Shown piece by piece: positions 1 to 39,217 of a stretch of 64,000 nt of DNA; within the stretch, counting starts at the first letter, position 1, and each line of letters opens with the position of its first letter. The stretch is from Solea solea (taxonomy: Eukaryota > Chordata > Actinopteri > Pleuronectiformes > Soleidae), in NCBI RefSeq assembly GCF_958295425.1, contig NC_081152.1, positions 1,614,717-1,678,716 on the forward strand. The letters are read 5' to 3'. The position numbers and the translations under genes were made by a program. Below the pieces are notes generated by a model, which was not told the DNA's origin, searched no databases, and saw nothing but the letters and a program-made list of their open reading frames with translations.

Positions 1-212
1 ATGAGTGCACTCACATCCACCTCTTTTCTCTCTGGAGTGCTCTGCTTCTGTCTGCTATTTTTACCTCTATGACACCATTTCTTCCAGTTTTTATTTATTT
101 ATTTTATATTTTTTTATTCTAACACACTAACCACCCACGTTACAACCTGCTCATGACACATTTCACCCTCGCTGCTGAACACTAACTGTAGGACTTTGTG
201 TTTCCTGCACAG

Positions 213-7540
<7,328 letters not shown>

Positions 7541-7987
7541 GGTACGAAAACACAACAGCATCACAAATAATCAGGTTTACTGAAGGGCCATGAAGGTACT
7601 GCATGCCACAGGAGGTGCTGAGGGCTGGGTTGTGTTCACCGTGTTTCACTAACTAGTCCTCCATGTACAGACACACCCACAGTGTTTACATTAGAACCAC
7701 CTCTGTGACCTCTGTGACCTCTGTGGAAAATATGAACCTGGGACTGAAAATGGAAGTTTTGTTTTTCATTTTCAACTTGAAATGATTACTTTATTTCACA
7801 GTACGTGCAGAGGCTGTAGCTTTGACATGAATATATAATATAATTTAAGTTGCTTATAGTTTTTACCATCTTGTATAAAAGATCTGTGAGATAAACACAT
7901 CTGAACTTGTTAAATCCATAATCTGCATCAGACACGGATGAAACCTCGTCTAGAGAGTCTGATCTACCAAATTCTGTGATGAGATGA

Positions 7988-8105
7988 GATCCATCCATCC
8001 ATCTTCTACCGCTGTATCCTCCACAGCAGGGTCACGGGGTCGCTGTGCCGATCTCAGCTGACAGGGCGACAGGCGGGGGTCACACCCTGGTCACGTCACC
8101 AGTAT
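7988..8105 (-). repeat. L2/CR1-type LINE or SINE 3' tail fragment
   Basis: It begins with ATCCATCCATCCATCTTCTACC and continues with GGTCACGGGGTCGC, ATCTCAGCTGACAGGGCG and CACACCCTGGTCACGTC. This is the inverted form of the GTCCAGGGTGTGACCCCGCC...GTCAGCTGG block found at 22735-22790 and 37975-38012. Such tails end L2-related elements in fish. Confidence 0.7.
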
Positions 8106-8553
8106 GAGCTCAGATAGGATTTCTTATTTTACACTTTTGCTCAAATCTAAACGTTTGGGATTTCTTGAGAATTTGAGATCATTTTGTGATGTCATCAGGT
8201 AGAATTGACTGAAATTTAAACCCGTTTTTAATTTACGCTCAATCAGTAAGGAATCAATGTGAATGATATTAAAAGTTAAAACATGTCTTCCCAGGTATGT
8301 GCGACTGAGGAGGAGGACGTCGAGAGAACAAGTGGATAATCAAAGACAGTGAGACTGAGCGGAGGTGGATGGGGAGGGTGAGTCCAAAGGACTGAGGAGT
8401 CTGATTTCCAGGATTGTTCCACCTGCACTCCGCACACCCACCTCACTCTTCTCTCTCTGTCTCCCCCACCACCTCAACCACAGGGGGCGCATCAGTCTGC
8501 CAACAACAAAGGGAAACTCTACTCTGTGTCTTGTCTTCTGTCAGGCAACACAC

Positions 8554-8624
8554 GGGGGGGGGGGGGGGGACCTCCTCACCTTTCACCCTCTGCTCCCTCC
8601 CTCCCTCCCTCCCTCCCTCCCTCT
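8554..8624. repeat. Poly-G run followed by (CTCC)n
   Basis: A run of about 16 G at 8554-8569 is followed by CTCCC units up to about 8624. A (CTC)n tract lies at 8881-8919. All are in the probable camk2b 3' UTR or its flank. The G run is a common source of sequencing error. Confidence 0.85.
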
Positions 8625-8884
8625 AGTATAATCATGGCTGCAGTCTGTCGTTAAGTGTACAGTATATTCTATATTCTAAACCTGCTGTGTTTTTTAACGA
8701 CGAGCATGATTCCTGTCCCTGTTTCTTCTTCTTACCTGTGGCTGTTTTTCTGCACGACTGAACAATCAGTGCCACGCGTCTCACAGCGCGAGACACCAGT
8801 GGGTGTATTTAATTATCCCTTTCTTGTTCAACAGGGTTGTTTTTTTTTTATTTTCCTCTGGCGTGTATTTGACCCCTGAAGCTC

Positions 8885-8915
<31 letters not shown>

Positions 8916-9828
8916 TCCTCTGTGAGACCGTGAAAACCATGCAGCATGCTAACATACTCCTGTGGTTCGTAACCGACTCTCTATGTACCAAACATTACAA
9001 GTTAACTACTGAAATGATGACAACGGTCGATCTCCTAGTATCAACACTGTTTATGTACATTTGCAGTTTCTTTGTGGTGACTTAGATTTATGCTATAGAT
9101 GGTATTTAATTGCATGATATTCCAAGTTAACACGTTGGTATAGGTTGGGTGTTATCGTGCGTTTTTGTTTAGTTTTTTCTCCTCATGGACTGAACTGCGG
9201 CTGCTGAGTTAAACTCTGTTGCCTCTGTTTTGCAGGCTTTGTAATTATTATTATGTGTTATCATATCATAGTTTAGCACACAGCGCAAACCCAGTCTTTA
9301 AAGATCACGTGATGCTAGAATACATTTCTGCAAACCAGTGAGTGCATGTTTTTGAAAATGACACGACTAATATTAACATGATGGTAGTTAAGGGTCGATG
9401 ATAGTCATCTCCTAGTGATGAACGTGGTTAATGCTGCGTTCCAGTTACTTCAGACACCAGAGTTAATGTCACAACCAACTCACAGTTGTTTATGATGGCA
9501 GTTATTCTGGATTCTCATGTTGGTGTTGGTGTTGGTGAGGTTGCTACAAGTTTCCAAGTTGGAAATCCAGGTTCAGGGGGCGTTCCTGACATAGGCACGC
9601 CCCCTGACCTCAGACATGTCCAGGTCCATTTCTAACTACAGATAGAAGCATTATAAGCACTTGATTGTGAGTAGGAGATAATCACACAGGATGATATCTT
9701 CATAATATCATACATATTCTGTGATGGACTGCAAAACCACTCGTCCTTAGGAAAGCATAAATCTTACTGTTACGGTTAATAAGTGAAAAAATCAGAAACA
9801 CGGAAACGGATGACCTGGGTCACATGGT

Positions 9829-10033
9829 GCATTCCAGTTGTAATTGGAAGTCAGAATTTCTCCGTTTTCCTCACATCTGTCTTCCAACATTGGAAAGTTG
9901 GAGTAACCTCACCAGCTCTGACATTAGATTCCAAGATGGCTGCCACTCGTTCAAACACTGCTACATTTTTATCCGTGGACCTGTCCCGACCTCCGACCTC
10001 CGACCTCTGACTTCCGATGTACTTGGAACACAG
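9829..10033. mobile_element. Short inverted-repeat element (family B, MITE-like)
   Basis: The left end GCATTCCAGTTGTAATTGGAAGTC (9829-9852, shown in part) is mirrored by the right end GACTTCCGATGTACTTGGAACAC (10009-10031). This gives imperfect terminal inverted repeats of about 23 bp around a roughly 200-bp body with no coding capacity. Related ends occur at 15650-15675 and 17780-17825. The size and structure suggest a non-autonomous DNA transposon. Confidence 0.6.
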
Positions 10034-10639
10034 TGTACTATTTTCCAGTTGTAGTCGTGTGTCACAACTGGCATTGAAAGAATTTTCAAGAACTGGCATT
10101 GAACTTCCATTGTCTCAGCGCCACCAACTGGCGGTGAGATTATTGGGCTCCAGGGAGCAGATGTAGGATGACAAAATTATATGAACAGACGCGGGGAAAT
10201 GGAAAAGTATGAGCCGGGCCTAAATACACTAAGGAGGCGGGGAAATAACTGAACACAGGGAGTGTCAGGCAATCAACAGTGGAGGGAAAACAGAACACAG
10301 GAAGTAAAATGACAAAATAAAACAGGAAAGCAGCATCAACTAAACACACATGGTGCAAAACTACAAAATAAGACTAAGTACAAAAAAAATCAAAGCACTA
10401 GAAATGAGTTCCAGGGTCATATCTGACCTTTGTTCCTGTTTTTCTTTTTGTATTATTAACTGTCCTTTGGGTCTTTGAAAGGTTATTATTCTTATACATA
10501 TATATATACATATACACCAATGATTTTGCCTCATGTTTGACAGTAATGTCTCATAATAATATTAATTATACCTGTTCAGCGCCTCTAAAGGTATCCATGG
10601 TTGGTTTATGTAGAAAGGAGAAAAAAATCAAAGGTTGAG

Positions 10640-10900
10640 ATGAGCTGATATGATACTTGGTATCGGTATCAGTCCAATACTGACCAAAATCATTCTAATT
10701 GATATTGGATTTTTTTTGATTTTTAAAAAAAGTAAAATCCGAGTAAAGCTGTAAATGTCACGCAGATGAAGCTTTATATTTTTCAAACGGCTGGTAAATG
10801 CCAGAACAGCTAAAAGGCTAAAGCCGACCAATTCAACTATCGGTAGGAACTCGCGGTTGTGACATTGTTATCAAAAACAAAACGGTGGTATTGAGTCATC
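10640..10900. repeat. Dispersed repeat with GATATCGG-type ends (family C)
   Basis: GATACTTGGTATCGGTATC and related GATAT-rich text resembles the blocks at 19045-19280, 35850-36020 and 63225-63300. In fish such elements end in sequences like CCGATATC and 'gtgcatccct'. Boundaries here are approximate. Confidence 0.45.
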
Positions 10901-12329
10901 CCTGATAACAAATAACAAATCTTTGTAACGTTTTTCTGAGACGTTTGATCCTTCACTTATTGTGTTTATTTCTGCTTCACACTCCTAAAGATGATATTGT
11001 AGCAAAATGTGAAATAAGGCATTGGATTGATTTTGGTCAGAAATACTTCACCCAAACTTTAAGTGACTTCTCTGTAATTCTTCATAGAGAAAGACATAAT
11101 AATGTGACTATAGTGAGGATATATCATTGTGACGGGGAAACAGGATCTTTGGGTTTATAAATTGTTTTTGCTTGAAATTTATACCTGCGAGAAATAAAGT
11201 GTAGGTGTTGGAAGAAAGTGTTTCTTTTGTCTGTAAAGCACTGGAAATAAAATAATATCGTTGCACGTTAAATGAAATGAAATATCTTTCCATTTTCTCG
11301 ACACATCATTGTTCTCTGTGGTTTGACCAAGACTCTTGTGCTGCAGTTCATCAACCACAAGAGGGCGCCACCATCCAACAACACATCCAATCAACAGCAA
11401 GGTTAGAACATATTTTACTTCTGCTTTTGCTTCTTTTCCTCTGAGTTTGTCCTCAAACTTCACAAAGTGCACAAATAAATAAAAAAGTTAACATCACTTG
11501 GCCAATTTTTGCCTAACAAGGCAATAATAATTATAATTTATGTCTTGTTTCCATCTCATTCACTTTTCATCTTCAGTCAATGTAAGTATCTGTTGTTAAA
11601 GGTGTTAAAAGAGATCTATGTGCTTACTCTACGTGTTTTTAATATATTTAACAAAATGATTCAAAACCTGCTGTAGATGACGCTTGCAGTATTATATTTA
11701 GTCCATTTATTTGTTTTGTTTGCAGTTGTGGCATTAGGCAAACGTAACAAAGAATACAGATTATTAGTATTATTAGTACCAAGTATTTACAAAATTAAAT
11801 AAATTCTGGAACAGTCAGTTCACATTTGAATTGTCATTTCGTATTTGTGAATTGATTTTGAACATAAATAACAAAAATATAAATATACAGTAATATAGTA
11901 ATTTAATTTTGTCATAATACAAAAATTAAAAAAAACATTTTTTATATTTTTTTATAGGTTCCTGAGAAAACTGACATTAAATACAGGTACATCTGAAAGT
12001 GAGCCATAATGACACAGATTTAACTGCACTGTTATTCATGAACATACACAAGTAAATCAGTCATTTGTATCAGAGAAACTCCCACAAGTGGCAATGAAGT
12101 CAAAGCAGAACTCACAGTTCCCTTGGAATTGCTTAGTCAGTATTTTCAACTCTTTTTTCCCTGTTTTATTGATTATTAGTCGGGAACGCTGAGTCAGCAT
12201 GTCCACTTCTTGTTACTTGTTTTCTGTACTAGTTGGGAATGTCGAGTCAGGAATGCTGAGTCAACATTTTTCCCCACTGTTTTCCTGTTTTCTTTTTTCT
12301 TTCAAGTTTTTTCTTTCTCTTTTTTCTTC

Positions 12330-12990
12330 ATTAGGGCCCAAGCATCGACTCGAAGGCACCGTTGTATCTGCTCTGAACCCGACCCGGGCCCGAAACCCTA
12401 CATTTCCCCATTGATCAAAGCGCGGTGTTTTATTCGCAGCGGGAGCAGCTGCAGGTTTCTGCTGCTGCTCCCGCTGCTGCTGTTGTCCGTCTACTCGTCT
12501 ACTGGCTCGCGTCATCTGGGTCCTCCGGTACCGGCTGCGCAGTTAACAGGCGGGACTCCACATGGTGTTGTACGTTTGCCCTTTGGTCAGCGTCAGCGGC
12601 AGCATCCGCAGCTCGTTGAATTTCGGCTACGGGAATGTTGCGGCTTTGTGGAGTGGTGCGCAAAACCGGTGCGCATGCCGTTGACGCACGGCTGCCAGCT
12701 GTGCAGTGTCGTTGGCATTTTGCTGGCAGTGATGTCTTGAGTCTTTCTGCCCATAGCAGCACAAGATGCAGAGTGGAATGTTTGTCTCCCTCCAGTTCAC
12801 GCTCAGCATCATAACATGCTCCAAAAATGAACATGCTCGTGCAAGTGTCGGAGGTTACGCGCGTAGCAAACATGTCATTTACAACCTGCAAGAAACGCGT
12901 TTTATGAGCGGAAAACGGAGGCTCGAGGCCCGACCCCCGACCCGCCTCATTTGCAGATGTTTTCGGTTTGTTGACTGACCTGACCCGTTG
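12330..12990. other. GC- and CpG-rich island of unknown origin between camk2b and ogdh
   Basis: About 650 bp of clearly higher GC than its flanks, rich in CpG (GACCCGGGCCCG, GCGCAAAACCGGTGCGCATG, TACGCGCGTAGC). A similar C-rich word occurs near both ends in the same orientation (12378-12394 CCCGACCCGGGCCCGAA; 12927-12944 GCCCGACCCCCGACCCG). Open frames of 176 codons (+, 12210-12740) and 130 codons (-, 12499-12891) cross it, but neither resembles a protein I know. It could be a GC-rich transposon copy, an orphan CpG island/promoter, or a relic of a gene. It lies about 1.5 kb upstream of ogdh exon 1. Confidence 0.5.
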
Positions 12991-13716
12991 AAAACTCTAT
13001 TCCATGCAAATTAGACTTAGTCTAAACACTCTCTTCATTTGTCATGATCTATGGCCTCCTGTTTCATTAGTGTTTGGTTGACTAAAATGCTCTCAATACC
13101 TCTTTTAACTTCTTTTTAGAACCTTTTTCTGGAACTTTTCAAGAGAACAGAAGGCAGATCAGAGGCAGGGAAGGCAGATCAAAGGCAAACAGCATGTGGC
13201 AAGTGATTAGTAAATGACTGAGACTTCTTTTTTATTTATTTATTATACTGACACCAATGATGATATGAATTCCTCTGATGTGCATGCAGACACCCTGCGT
13301 GTGGTTGAGTTTAAACTCTTGCTGTGATTTCTTGGGTCATTTGCTGTGATCTGGTCACTGTGGTCAGGCCTCCACCCTTTAACCCAGGTGAGCAGAGACA
13401 GTGGAGACATCGGAGGGTCTGAGATGCTGAAGGTGTGAGAGTTTATTTACTCTACTGAATGAAATGCACTGGTGAGGTCCTTGTGTGGATCCGTGTTGTT
13501 GACTGAAAACAGTCGTATTTGATGGTGAGAGGCTGAAACATAGATAATGTGCAGCTCTGTCTCTTTCCCCACAGCAAACCAAGAGAAGTGTACTGACCAG
13601 GTTGTTGAGTACTTTCAGGGTTAACAGGAAACTTAGCAGTTACTTATTATTATAGTTACCTTATAATAGTAAAAAGACGTCTTCAAAGGGGCAATTTAAA
13701 ATAGTTAATCAACAGA

Positions 13717-14080
13717 TTGCTTCCGTTTTGTTCCGTTTTGGGTGGCATCTATGGCATTTTTCCATTATACACTTATAGCACAGCTCAATCCGATGCTACT
13801 CGTTTGTTTTTCTTTTTCATCAGTGATGGTACCCCGTGTTTTTTTACTTCCTGCTCCGAGCTGATACTAAAATGTGACGTTGTCACACTGCCGACCATTG
13901 ATTGGTCAGAGAGCATCGTCACTGGAGGAGTCATGAGCACGACTTCCTACACAAGAATCAGACTGAACACTGAACAACTGCACATCAGCTCAAAAGCTGC
14001 AGACGGGAGAGAGAATCGAACAATCATAATAATAGTTATAAATAGTAATAAAAGCTTCAGTCTGTAAACCTCATATGTGT
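13717..14080 (+). mobile_element. Dispersed element, family A copy 1
   Basis: It runs from TTTTTCCATTATACACTTATAGCAC through TACTTCCTGCTCCGAGCTGA, GATACTAAAATGTGACGT and ACCATTGATTGGTCAGAG to ACACAAGAATCAGAC. The copy at 42172-42475 shows the same blocks in the same order. No coding frame is convincing; it looks like a non-autonomous fish element. Confidence 0.7.
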
Positions 14081-14169
14081 GTTACAGTAATAGTAACACT
14101 AGGATTCATACTCTGGGGACCATGAATGTGCGTCCCTTACAGTGTTTCCCATTATTTAACGACACTGTG

Positions 14170-14360
14170 GCGGCCCTTCTTTAGTACATGCTCTGGTGAG
14201 CAGGTACAATGCATGACGTCAGCAGACTGCTGGCTGCCGATTGGCCAGATGTCCAACACAAGAATCACGCCGAACTGTAGATCAGTTAAAAAGACTTAAA
14301 AATCATGGAAACGTGCGTTAATCTCCAACGGGAGAAAACATGTGCAGACCGTGTTTATTA
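14170..14360 (+). mobile_element. Dispersed element, family A copy 2 (3' part), abutting the ogdh promoter
   Basis: GACGTCAGCAGACTGC, GATTGGCCAGATGT, ACACAAGAATCACGCCGAAC and AGATCAGTTAAAAAGACTTAAAA match the 3' half of the copy at 42172-42475. It ends about 130 bp before the CpG-rich ogdh first exon, so it lies where proximal promoter sequence would be expected. Confidence 0.65.
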
Positions 14361-14479
14361 TTTAAAAAAAGTTTACATGACATCAGCAAATATGTCAAAC
14401 ATCAATGAGCCGAAACGTGATGATGTGTGAGAGGAAACGACAGGTGAGAAGAGACGCAGACGATGACGTAATACTCAAA

Positions 14480-14660
14480 CTGTGACGTTCTCTGACGCAT
14501 CAGCACAGAAAGTGATAAGCGCGCGACACGGCGGCACCTCAGCGCGTGGAGAGTGGAGGGCGCGCGTCGTGTCCGAGCGCGCGACAGGACGGGACGGGAC
14601 GGTGTTGAGTAGGAAGGAGTCGCTCTTTCACACAGAAGCCGGCTCCTGTGTGTGGAGAAG
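14480..14660 (+). promoter_or_regulatory. ogdh: ogdh CpG-rich promoter and non-coding exon 1
   Basis: The stretch from about 14515 is CpG-dense (GCGCGCGACACGGCGG-type and GGCGCGCGTCGTGTCC-type words). It ends at a strong splice donor, GGAGAAG|GTAAGAAG, after 14660. No ATG opens a frame continuous with ogdh, so it is read as a 5' UTR exon with a TATA-less housekeeping promoter just upstream. The transcription start is not determinable from sequence alone. A (GT)n tract follows in the intron at 14748-14769. Confidence 0.65.
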
Positions 14661-15921
14661 GTAAGAAGACCGTGACATGTTCGTCACAGAGTTTGTTATT
14701 TTACTGCTCAAGTTGCTGCTTGTCACGCACGTGACGCTTTCATGTTGTGTGTGTGTGTGTGTGTGTGTGAGAGTCATTACTGAGGGCTAACCATAGATAC
14801 GGGTCTGGAGCTTTTTACAGATTTTACACTCAATTCCCTTCCTTTGTTTTGGTCAGTTGTTCACATGGACTGTGGTGATATAGCACAGTTGTGACTAGGA
14901 CATGTCAACACACCATTCTCATGCCTGTTTCACTTTAATGTAAATAACACAAAGTTTGCACTTTTCAGCCATTTGAATTTTGCCCGTCTCTGTTTAGTTC
15001 ATATAACATTGTCCATATGATAAATGTCTGTGTTACCTGTTTGAATCCAGGCTTGTTCAGTGTCCGGCATCTGAAAGCAGAGGCAGGAAAACATAACATG
15101 GACCTGGTCTAGGGCAACCAGTCAGCCAGTCCTTCTTCTCATACCAGCTCCTGGAGAAAGAACCAGTGAACTTCTTGCTTTATGATGACGTTTGGCTGGT
15201 CGGTCCGAGTTCTATAAGCCGAAGCTTTTCTTCTAGGAAACAGCTTATTTTGCAGCAAGAGAGAAAAGTGTTTGTGCTTCTTTTTTCATGATGAAACTAA
15301 TTAAATTAAACGCTGATAAAGTTAGCACGACTTAGATAGAAGCGAGCAGAGGCATTTCTGTTTCCACTGGCATCAGGCCATGTCCACTCGGTCATGGGAG
15401 GTGTTTGATCCACACTGAAACAGCATTTTTGAAACCCTGAAAGTGGGAAAATCTCAAAACATCACCCATGTGTTTTTGTGTAGACAAACAATGAGGCCAC
15501 ATCCAGACGGAAACGGCATGAAACGTAAACTGTAAACACGGCGTCGTTTCAGGAAATATCTCCTTCCAAAACTGTAATGTAAACTTAATCGAGGAAAGAT
15601 TGATTTACAAAAGTTTGCAAACGTCCAGTTTTGGTGAAGCAACGCACCACACTTTCTGACATCCGATGTAAATGGAACACTGACTGTGGATAACACAGAC
15701 ACTGACGATTATTTTCAGTCAGTTCCAAACACACACACACACACACACACACTGCCCTGCTGAGGAGCAAAGGTTGATTAATGTTGTATGGAAAATAATC
15801 TGACTAGTATATAGACAGATGGACAATGTCTGGGGACATTAGACATATGCATCTAGTTTAACTTGAAATAAACATAGCCTTGAAGATACTGAATCTTTCT
15901 GGTTCGATGTGTGTTAAACAG

Positions 15922-16065
15922 GATCCAGTGGAGTGTTCAGAGAGGCTGAGGTTCAGGATCAGGACTTTTGGAGAAACCAGTTGAGTTGCCGGCCTGTTTG
16001 AGGGACTCCTGCAGGATTTCTTGTAGGAAGAAGGTGAGCAGAGGCGCTGTGGCTAAACGGCGGCC
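15922..16065 (+). other. ogdh: ogdh exon 2, 5' untranslated part
   Basis: The acceptor GTTAAACAG precedes 15922. The leader carries no upstream ATG, and the start at 16066 has G at -3 (CGGCCATGC), a fair initiation context. A donor-like AAG|GTGAGC occurs inside it at 16031-16039; using it would skip the start codon. The acceptor choice rests on sequence only. Confidence 0.6.
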
Positions 16066-35524
<19,459 letters not shown>

Positions 35525-35849
35525 TCAGCAAAACTCACCGTGGAGCGGTCCGTCTTCACACGGTAACACGTGCAACCTTTCCAATGACTTTTCAACACTG
35601 TTACCGTGAAGACTTCCTTTGTTTCCATTTTTACCCTCAGGAAAAAAAGTATGAGAAAACCATTGAATGTATTAATTTATACAAAAATCATTTTTTAAGA
35701 CTTTTACCTTAAATCAGAAGAATCAGAAGAACTTCATCAGTCATCAGCCACATCGGCCCGAGTCTGATCCACCACCATCATCAGCTGCTTCTCGCTCCTT
35801 TTTGTTTTTGGGAACAATTTTAATTCGCTAAAAAAAGACTGGGGGGGGG

Positions 35850-36025
35850 GGGATAATCGATACCGACATGTTTGTCCTTGCGTCCAACTGCAGAGGTCAT
35901 TTAGTCTCTTCTGTAGGGAAATGAACTGGCAGCAGATGTTCACTGAGCAATCCCAGTGTGTTTGCTGATATCCCATAATACATTTTAAAGCCAATACTGA
36001 TATTGTGCCAATAATAGCCCTAATT
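35850..36025. repeat. Family C dispersed repeat downstream of ogdh
   Basis: GGATAATCGATACCGACATG, TTAGTCTCTTCTGTAGGG, ACATTTTAAAGCCAATACTG and GATATTGTGCCAATAATAGC parallel GATATCGATACCGATACCG, TTCTCTTCTGTAGTAAAG, TTTTAAAGCCAATCTCAACC and GGTGCCGATAATATTGTGC at 19050-19280. Confidence 0.65.
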
Positions 36026-37954
36026 TTATCCACAAAATAATAAAAAATGATGATCACAAATGTGATAACTTGATGCTCGTACATCAACGACAGGATGTTT
36101 CCTTTCACTCAAACGTCATCTGAACACACGACCTGCATCAGTGAGCTCACGTGGGTCTCTGGGGACCCGTCCCGGGTGTGACCCCCACTCTCACCCGCTC
36201 TCAGTTGGGATTGTCTCCAGCAGCCACATGACCCACATGTGGAGGGGTGACCTGGTGGGGACTCGAACCAGCAAGCCTCTGGTTACACGGCCGCTAAAAG
36301 TTTTGTGACTTATTTTTACTAAAATAGGTAACATTTGTGTTGCTTTTTTTTACAAAATAGAAATCAAAAACAACCCGACTAAAAATAAGACAAATATTCT
36401 TAAATTGATTTAAATGTTCTTGTTGGAAGAAAAAGCCTCTGCCAGTGAATTCTTAAAAGTAGCTTTCAAGTCTGTAATGTGAATTTCATTTTTAATTTAT
36501 ACCCTAGAATTTCTTTTTTACTTCGACATACTTCATTCACACAAAAAACATTGTTTTAGCTTTTTTTAGTTTTATTAAAACAAAATGACATATTTTTCTT
36601 GTGCTTATTTTGCTTTCTTGATAATAGGTGATGACATCAGTGTTTGATTGTGTGTCAGCATGTAGCAGCTGTTTGTGAGAACATGGTGTTGGACTCACTT
36701 CACTTTCACTTTAGTGTTTTTGAGCCACAGTTTCCTGTCTGAGTCACACCTGAGGAAACACTCAGCGACACCATCATCACCATCCTCCTCTTCCTCACAC
36801 ACACTGGTATAGTGAACTTAGATTGAGATGGCGCGAGAGGTAAAGTGACTATTATTTCATTTACTATATATTTTTTTGGTTATTTGTTTAATCTTCTACG
36901 CACTCTGGTACAGAACAGTATTTCTGACTTTCCTCCAGGTATCAGCAGGAAGCTCACGTACCACAATTTGTGAAATGCTGCAGAGCAGGTTGCTGTGATT
37001 GTGTAACTGATGCTCACACTTTACATTACATGTCATTTAGCAGCGATTTTATCCAAAGTGACTTACAATTGAGTACAATCAGCCGGGGGTGGAGACACTT
37101 GACTTATCGGAAAGAGCAGGAATGTCACTGATCTTGCCAGACACGGAGGAGGGAGTGACCCCGTTGCCCTGTGTCACGTGTGTCAGGTGTGCACGCAGAG
37201 GTGATCCTAGACTCTCAGGGTCAGCTTAATGGGGCCCCTTCACCGTCCCTCCCCACCCTCATCACCTGTGTACACCCTAACCCTCAGAGAAATGTGCGTG
37301 TGCCTGGTGATGTCCTGTCGGTGCTACCGCTAACTGAGGAAACTAGATATCTAAAGAGTTTATGTGATTTGGTTTTACTTCATAGTTACAGTTCAGTTTA
37401 TTTAGTGCACATTTGCTCATGTTTTAAAAAACATAAGAGTCATTCAAGTGTTGTTCAGTGTCACCTCACTTACAGCTTCACTTGAATATGAGTTTGTGAT
37501 TTTACTGCACTCTAATGTTAAAGAATAAAACAAAGTAGTTTCTAATGTTACATGATAAGCACAGGGGACTCCAGAGTGCTGGGCCCCAAAGTCTAATTCT
37601 GCGTCGGGCTCCGTGAAAGCTTGTCTGGGTCCTGAGGACGTAAATGTAAAATGTCAAGTTTACCGTTTGTATCTTTTGTGACGTGTGTCAACATGTAAGA
37701 GGTTGTGGGGGAAAAACTATTTAAAGATTTTAAATAATAACAATAATGAATATGGCAAAGTTTCCAAAGTGGAAAAATACTAATTAAAAAATAAACACTA
37801 AGTGTGTGGCACCAGGCTTGGGCCCTGATGATGTGTTGGTGCTGAATAACTCTCTTAAAAACTCACAAATATAGAGTTTGAATGTAAATTAAAATGCAAT
37901 AAAATAAAAATGTAATGTAAAATAACTTTTCACTAGGTGTGAATTGTTTGTCTC

Positions 37955-38015
37955 TGTGTCCCTGTGATGGACAGGCTGTGACCCCGCCTTTCGCCCTGTG
38001 TCAGCTGGGATTGAG
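37955..38015 (+). repeat. L2-type 3' tail fragment
   Basis: CCCTGTGATGGACAGGCTG, TGACCCCGCCTTTCGCCC and TGTGTCAGCTGGGATTGAG repeat the block found at 22720-22790 and, inverted, at 7988-8105. The 5' part and the tetranucleotide tail are missing. Confidence 0.6.
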
Positions 38016-38409
38016 CAGCAATTTAATATTTCCAGAGTGCATCAAAGTAAACACAAGATGGCAGCGACGAGCTAAACACAAATAGTTTCCTCCTGGTTTG
38101 CCTCAAAGTCTCCATCAGTATATTGTGTTTTGCAACAAATGCAACAATATAATAAAAATAATAATTATTATTATAATTACAATAATTATAATAACGATGA
38201 TGATAATTAGATAATTGAATTAGATTTCAGTTTGGACATCTTTGCTGATCTGTGCTCTGCTCTTGAGTAAAGGTGTGGAGGAGCTGCTCCAGCTCCGAGG
38301 GGGGGGCTGGAAACTGAAGTTTGTAAAATCATGCCACACAGGAGTGTTCGATGGACTTCTTCACTCTTCACTCTATCACTGAGTTCAAATGTGTCTCTTG
38401 TGACTTTAG

Positions 38410-38600
38410 ATTTGAACACAGTCACATCAATTTTGGTGCAGGAATGTGAGCCATCAGGAGCAACATGGGGTTCAGTGTCTTGCCCAAGGACACATCGGCA
38501 TGTTGACGTGTGAATGGGTATGAAGGCTGCACATAGATGTGTTGTATGAAAGTGTGAGTGACCCCTAAAGTGTGGTCACCATCATCAAGACTACAATAAC
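38410..38600 (+). repeat. Dispersed fish repeat fragment
   Basis: GCAACATGGGGTTCAGTGTC and TTGCCCAAGGACACATCGGC form a phrase common in teleost genomes, and TGACCCCTAAAGTGTGGTCACC may mark its flank. A related 'gactcgaacc' phrase lies at 36258-36280. No coding frame. Confidence 0.5.
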
Positions 38601-38859
38601 TCCATATACTGTAAATACAGAGCATTAGCATTAGCATTAGCCATGCAGACTGTCCCAAAGTACAAGTTGTGGTTGAAACTATAAAACATCGACCTGAAGG
38701 CGACTTTCATTCATCACTGATATAGAATGAAATATAAAGATTCTTTTTAGTATAAGTTAGTGGGGGAAGGAAACAGTGGTTTACATACACTGCTGAGGCA
38801 ATGAAAGGGTGGAGGAGCCTCACTCCTCCTGTGCCTTTCACTCTCTCACTCTCTCTCGC

Positions 38860-38890
<31 letters not shown>

Positions 38891-39217
38891 GTGGGTCAGC
38901 CATTTCCCCAGGAATGTTCTGCCTCTTGCCAAAGAGAAGTCACGCCAAAGGAATGCACACACAACAGCACAGAAACAAAAGGATGACTTAAAAAGGCCTG
39001 AAAGTGAGAAGGTGGCGCCCTGATGTGAACGTGTCTCTCGTTACTGTGTCTCCTCTCCTGCATGTACACACACACACACACACACACACTATGCCAACCA
39101 AAACTCTCACTTTAATACTCTCTGAAGAAGAATATCTAGAAATGACAGCTACAGTAATGACGTAGAATAGAATAGTTTTTATTGTCTGTACTGGTATGAT
39201 GAAAGTAAGGTGTATAG

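Larger units (their letters stand above)
7541..14480. other. camk2b 3' UTR and camk2b-ogdh intergenic spacer
   Basis: No protein gene is supported here. The first part must contain the camk2b 3' UTR, whose end I cannot place. AATAAA hexamers occur at about 10314, 11193, 11247 and 11473, all uncertain. The rest holds simple repeats (poly-G, CTCC, CTC), several short inverted-repeat elements, and a GC-rich block at 12330-12990; the larger items are listed separately. Confidence 0.6.

Noticed and set aside
12210..12891. ORFs of 176 (+) and 130 (-) codons in the GC-rich block
   Set aside because: High GC lowers stop-codon frequency. Neither has a recognisable domain, start context or exon structure, so I record the block as an island, not a gene.
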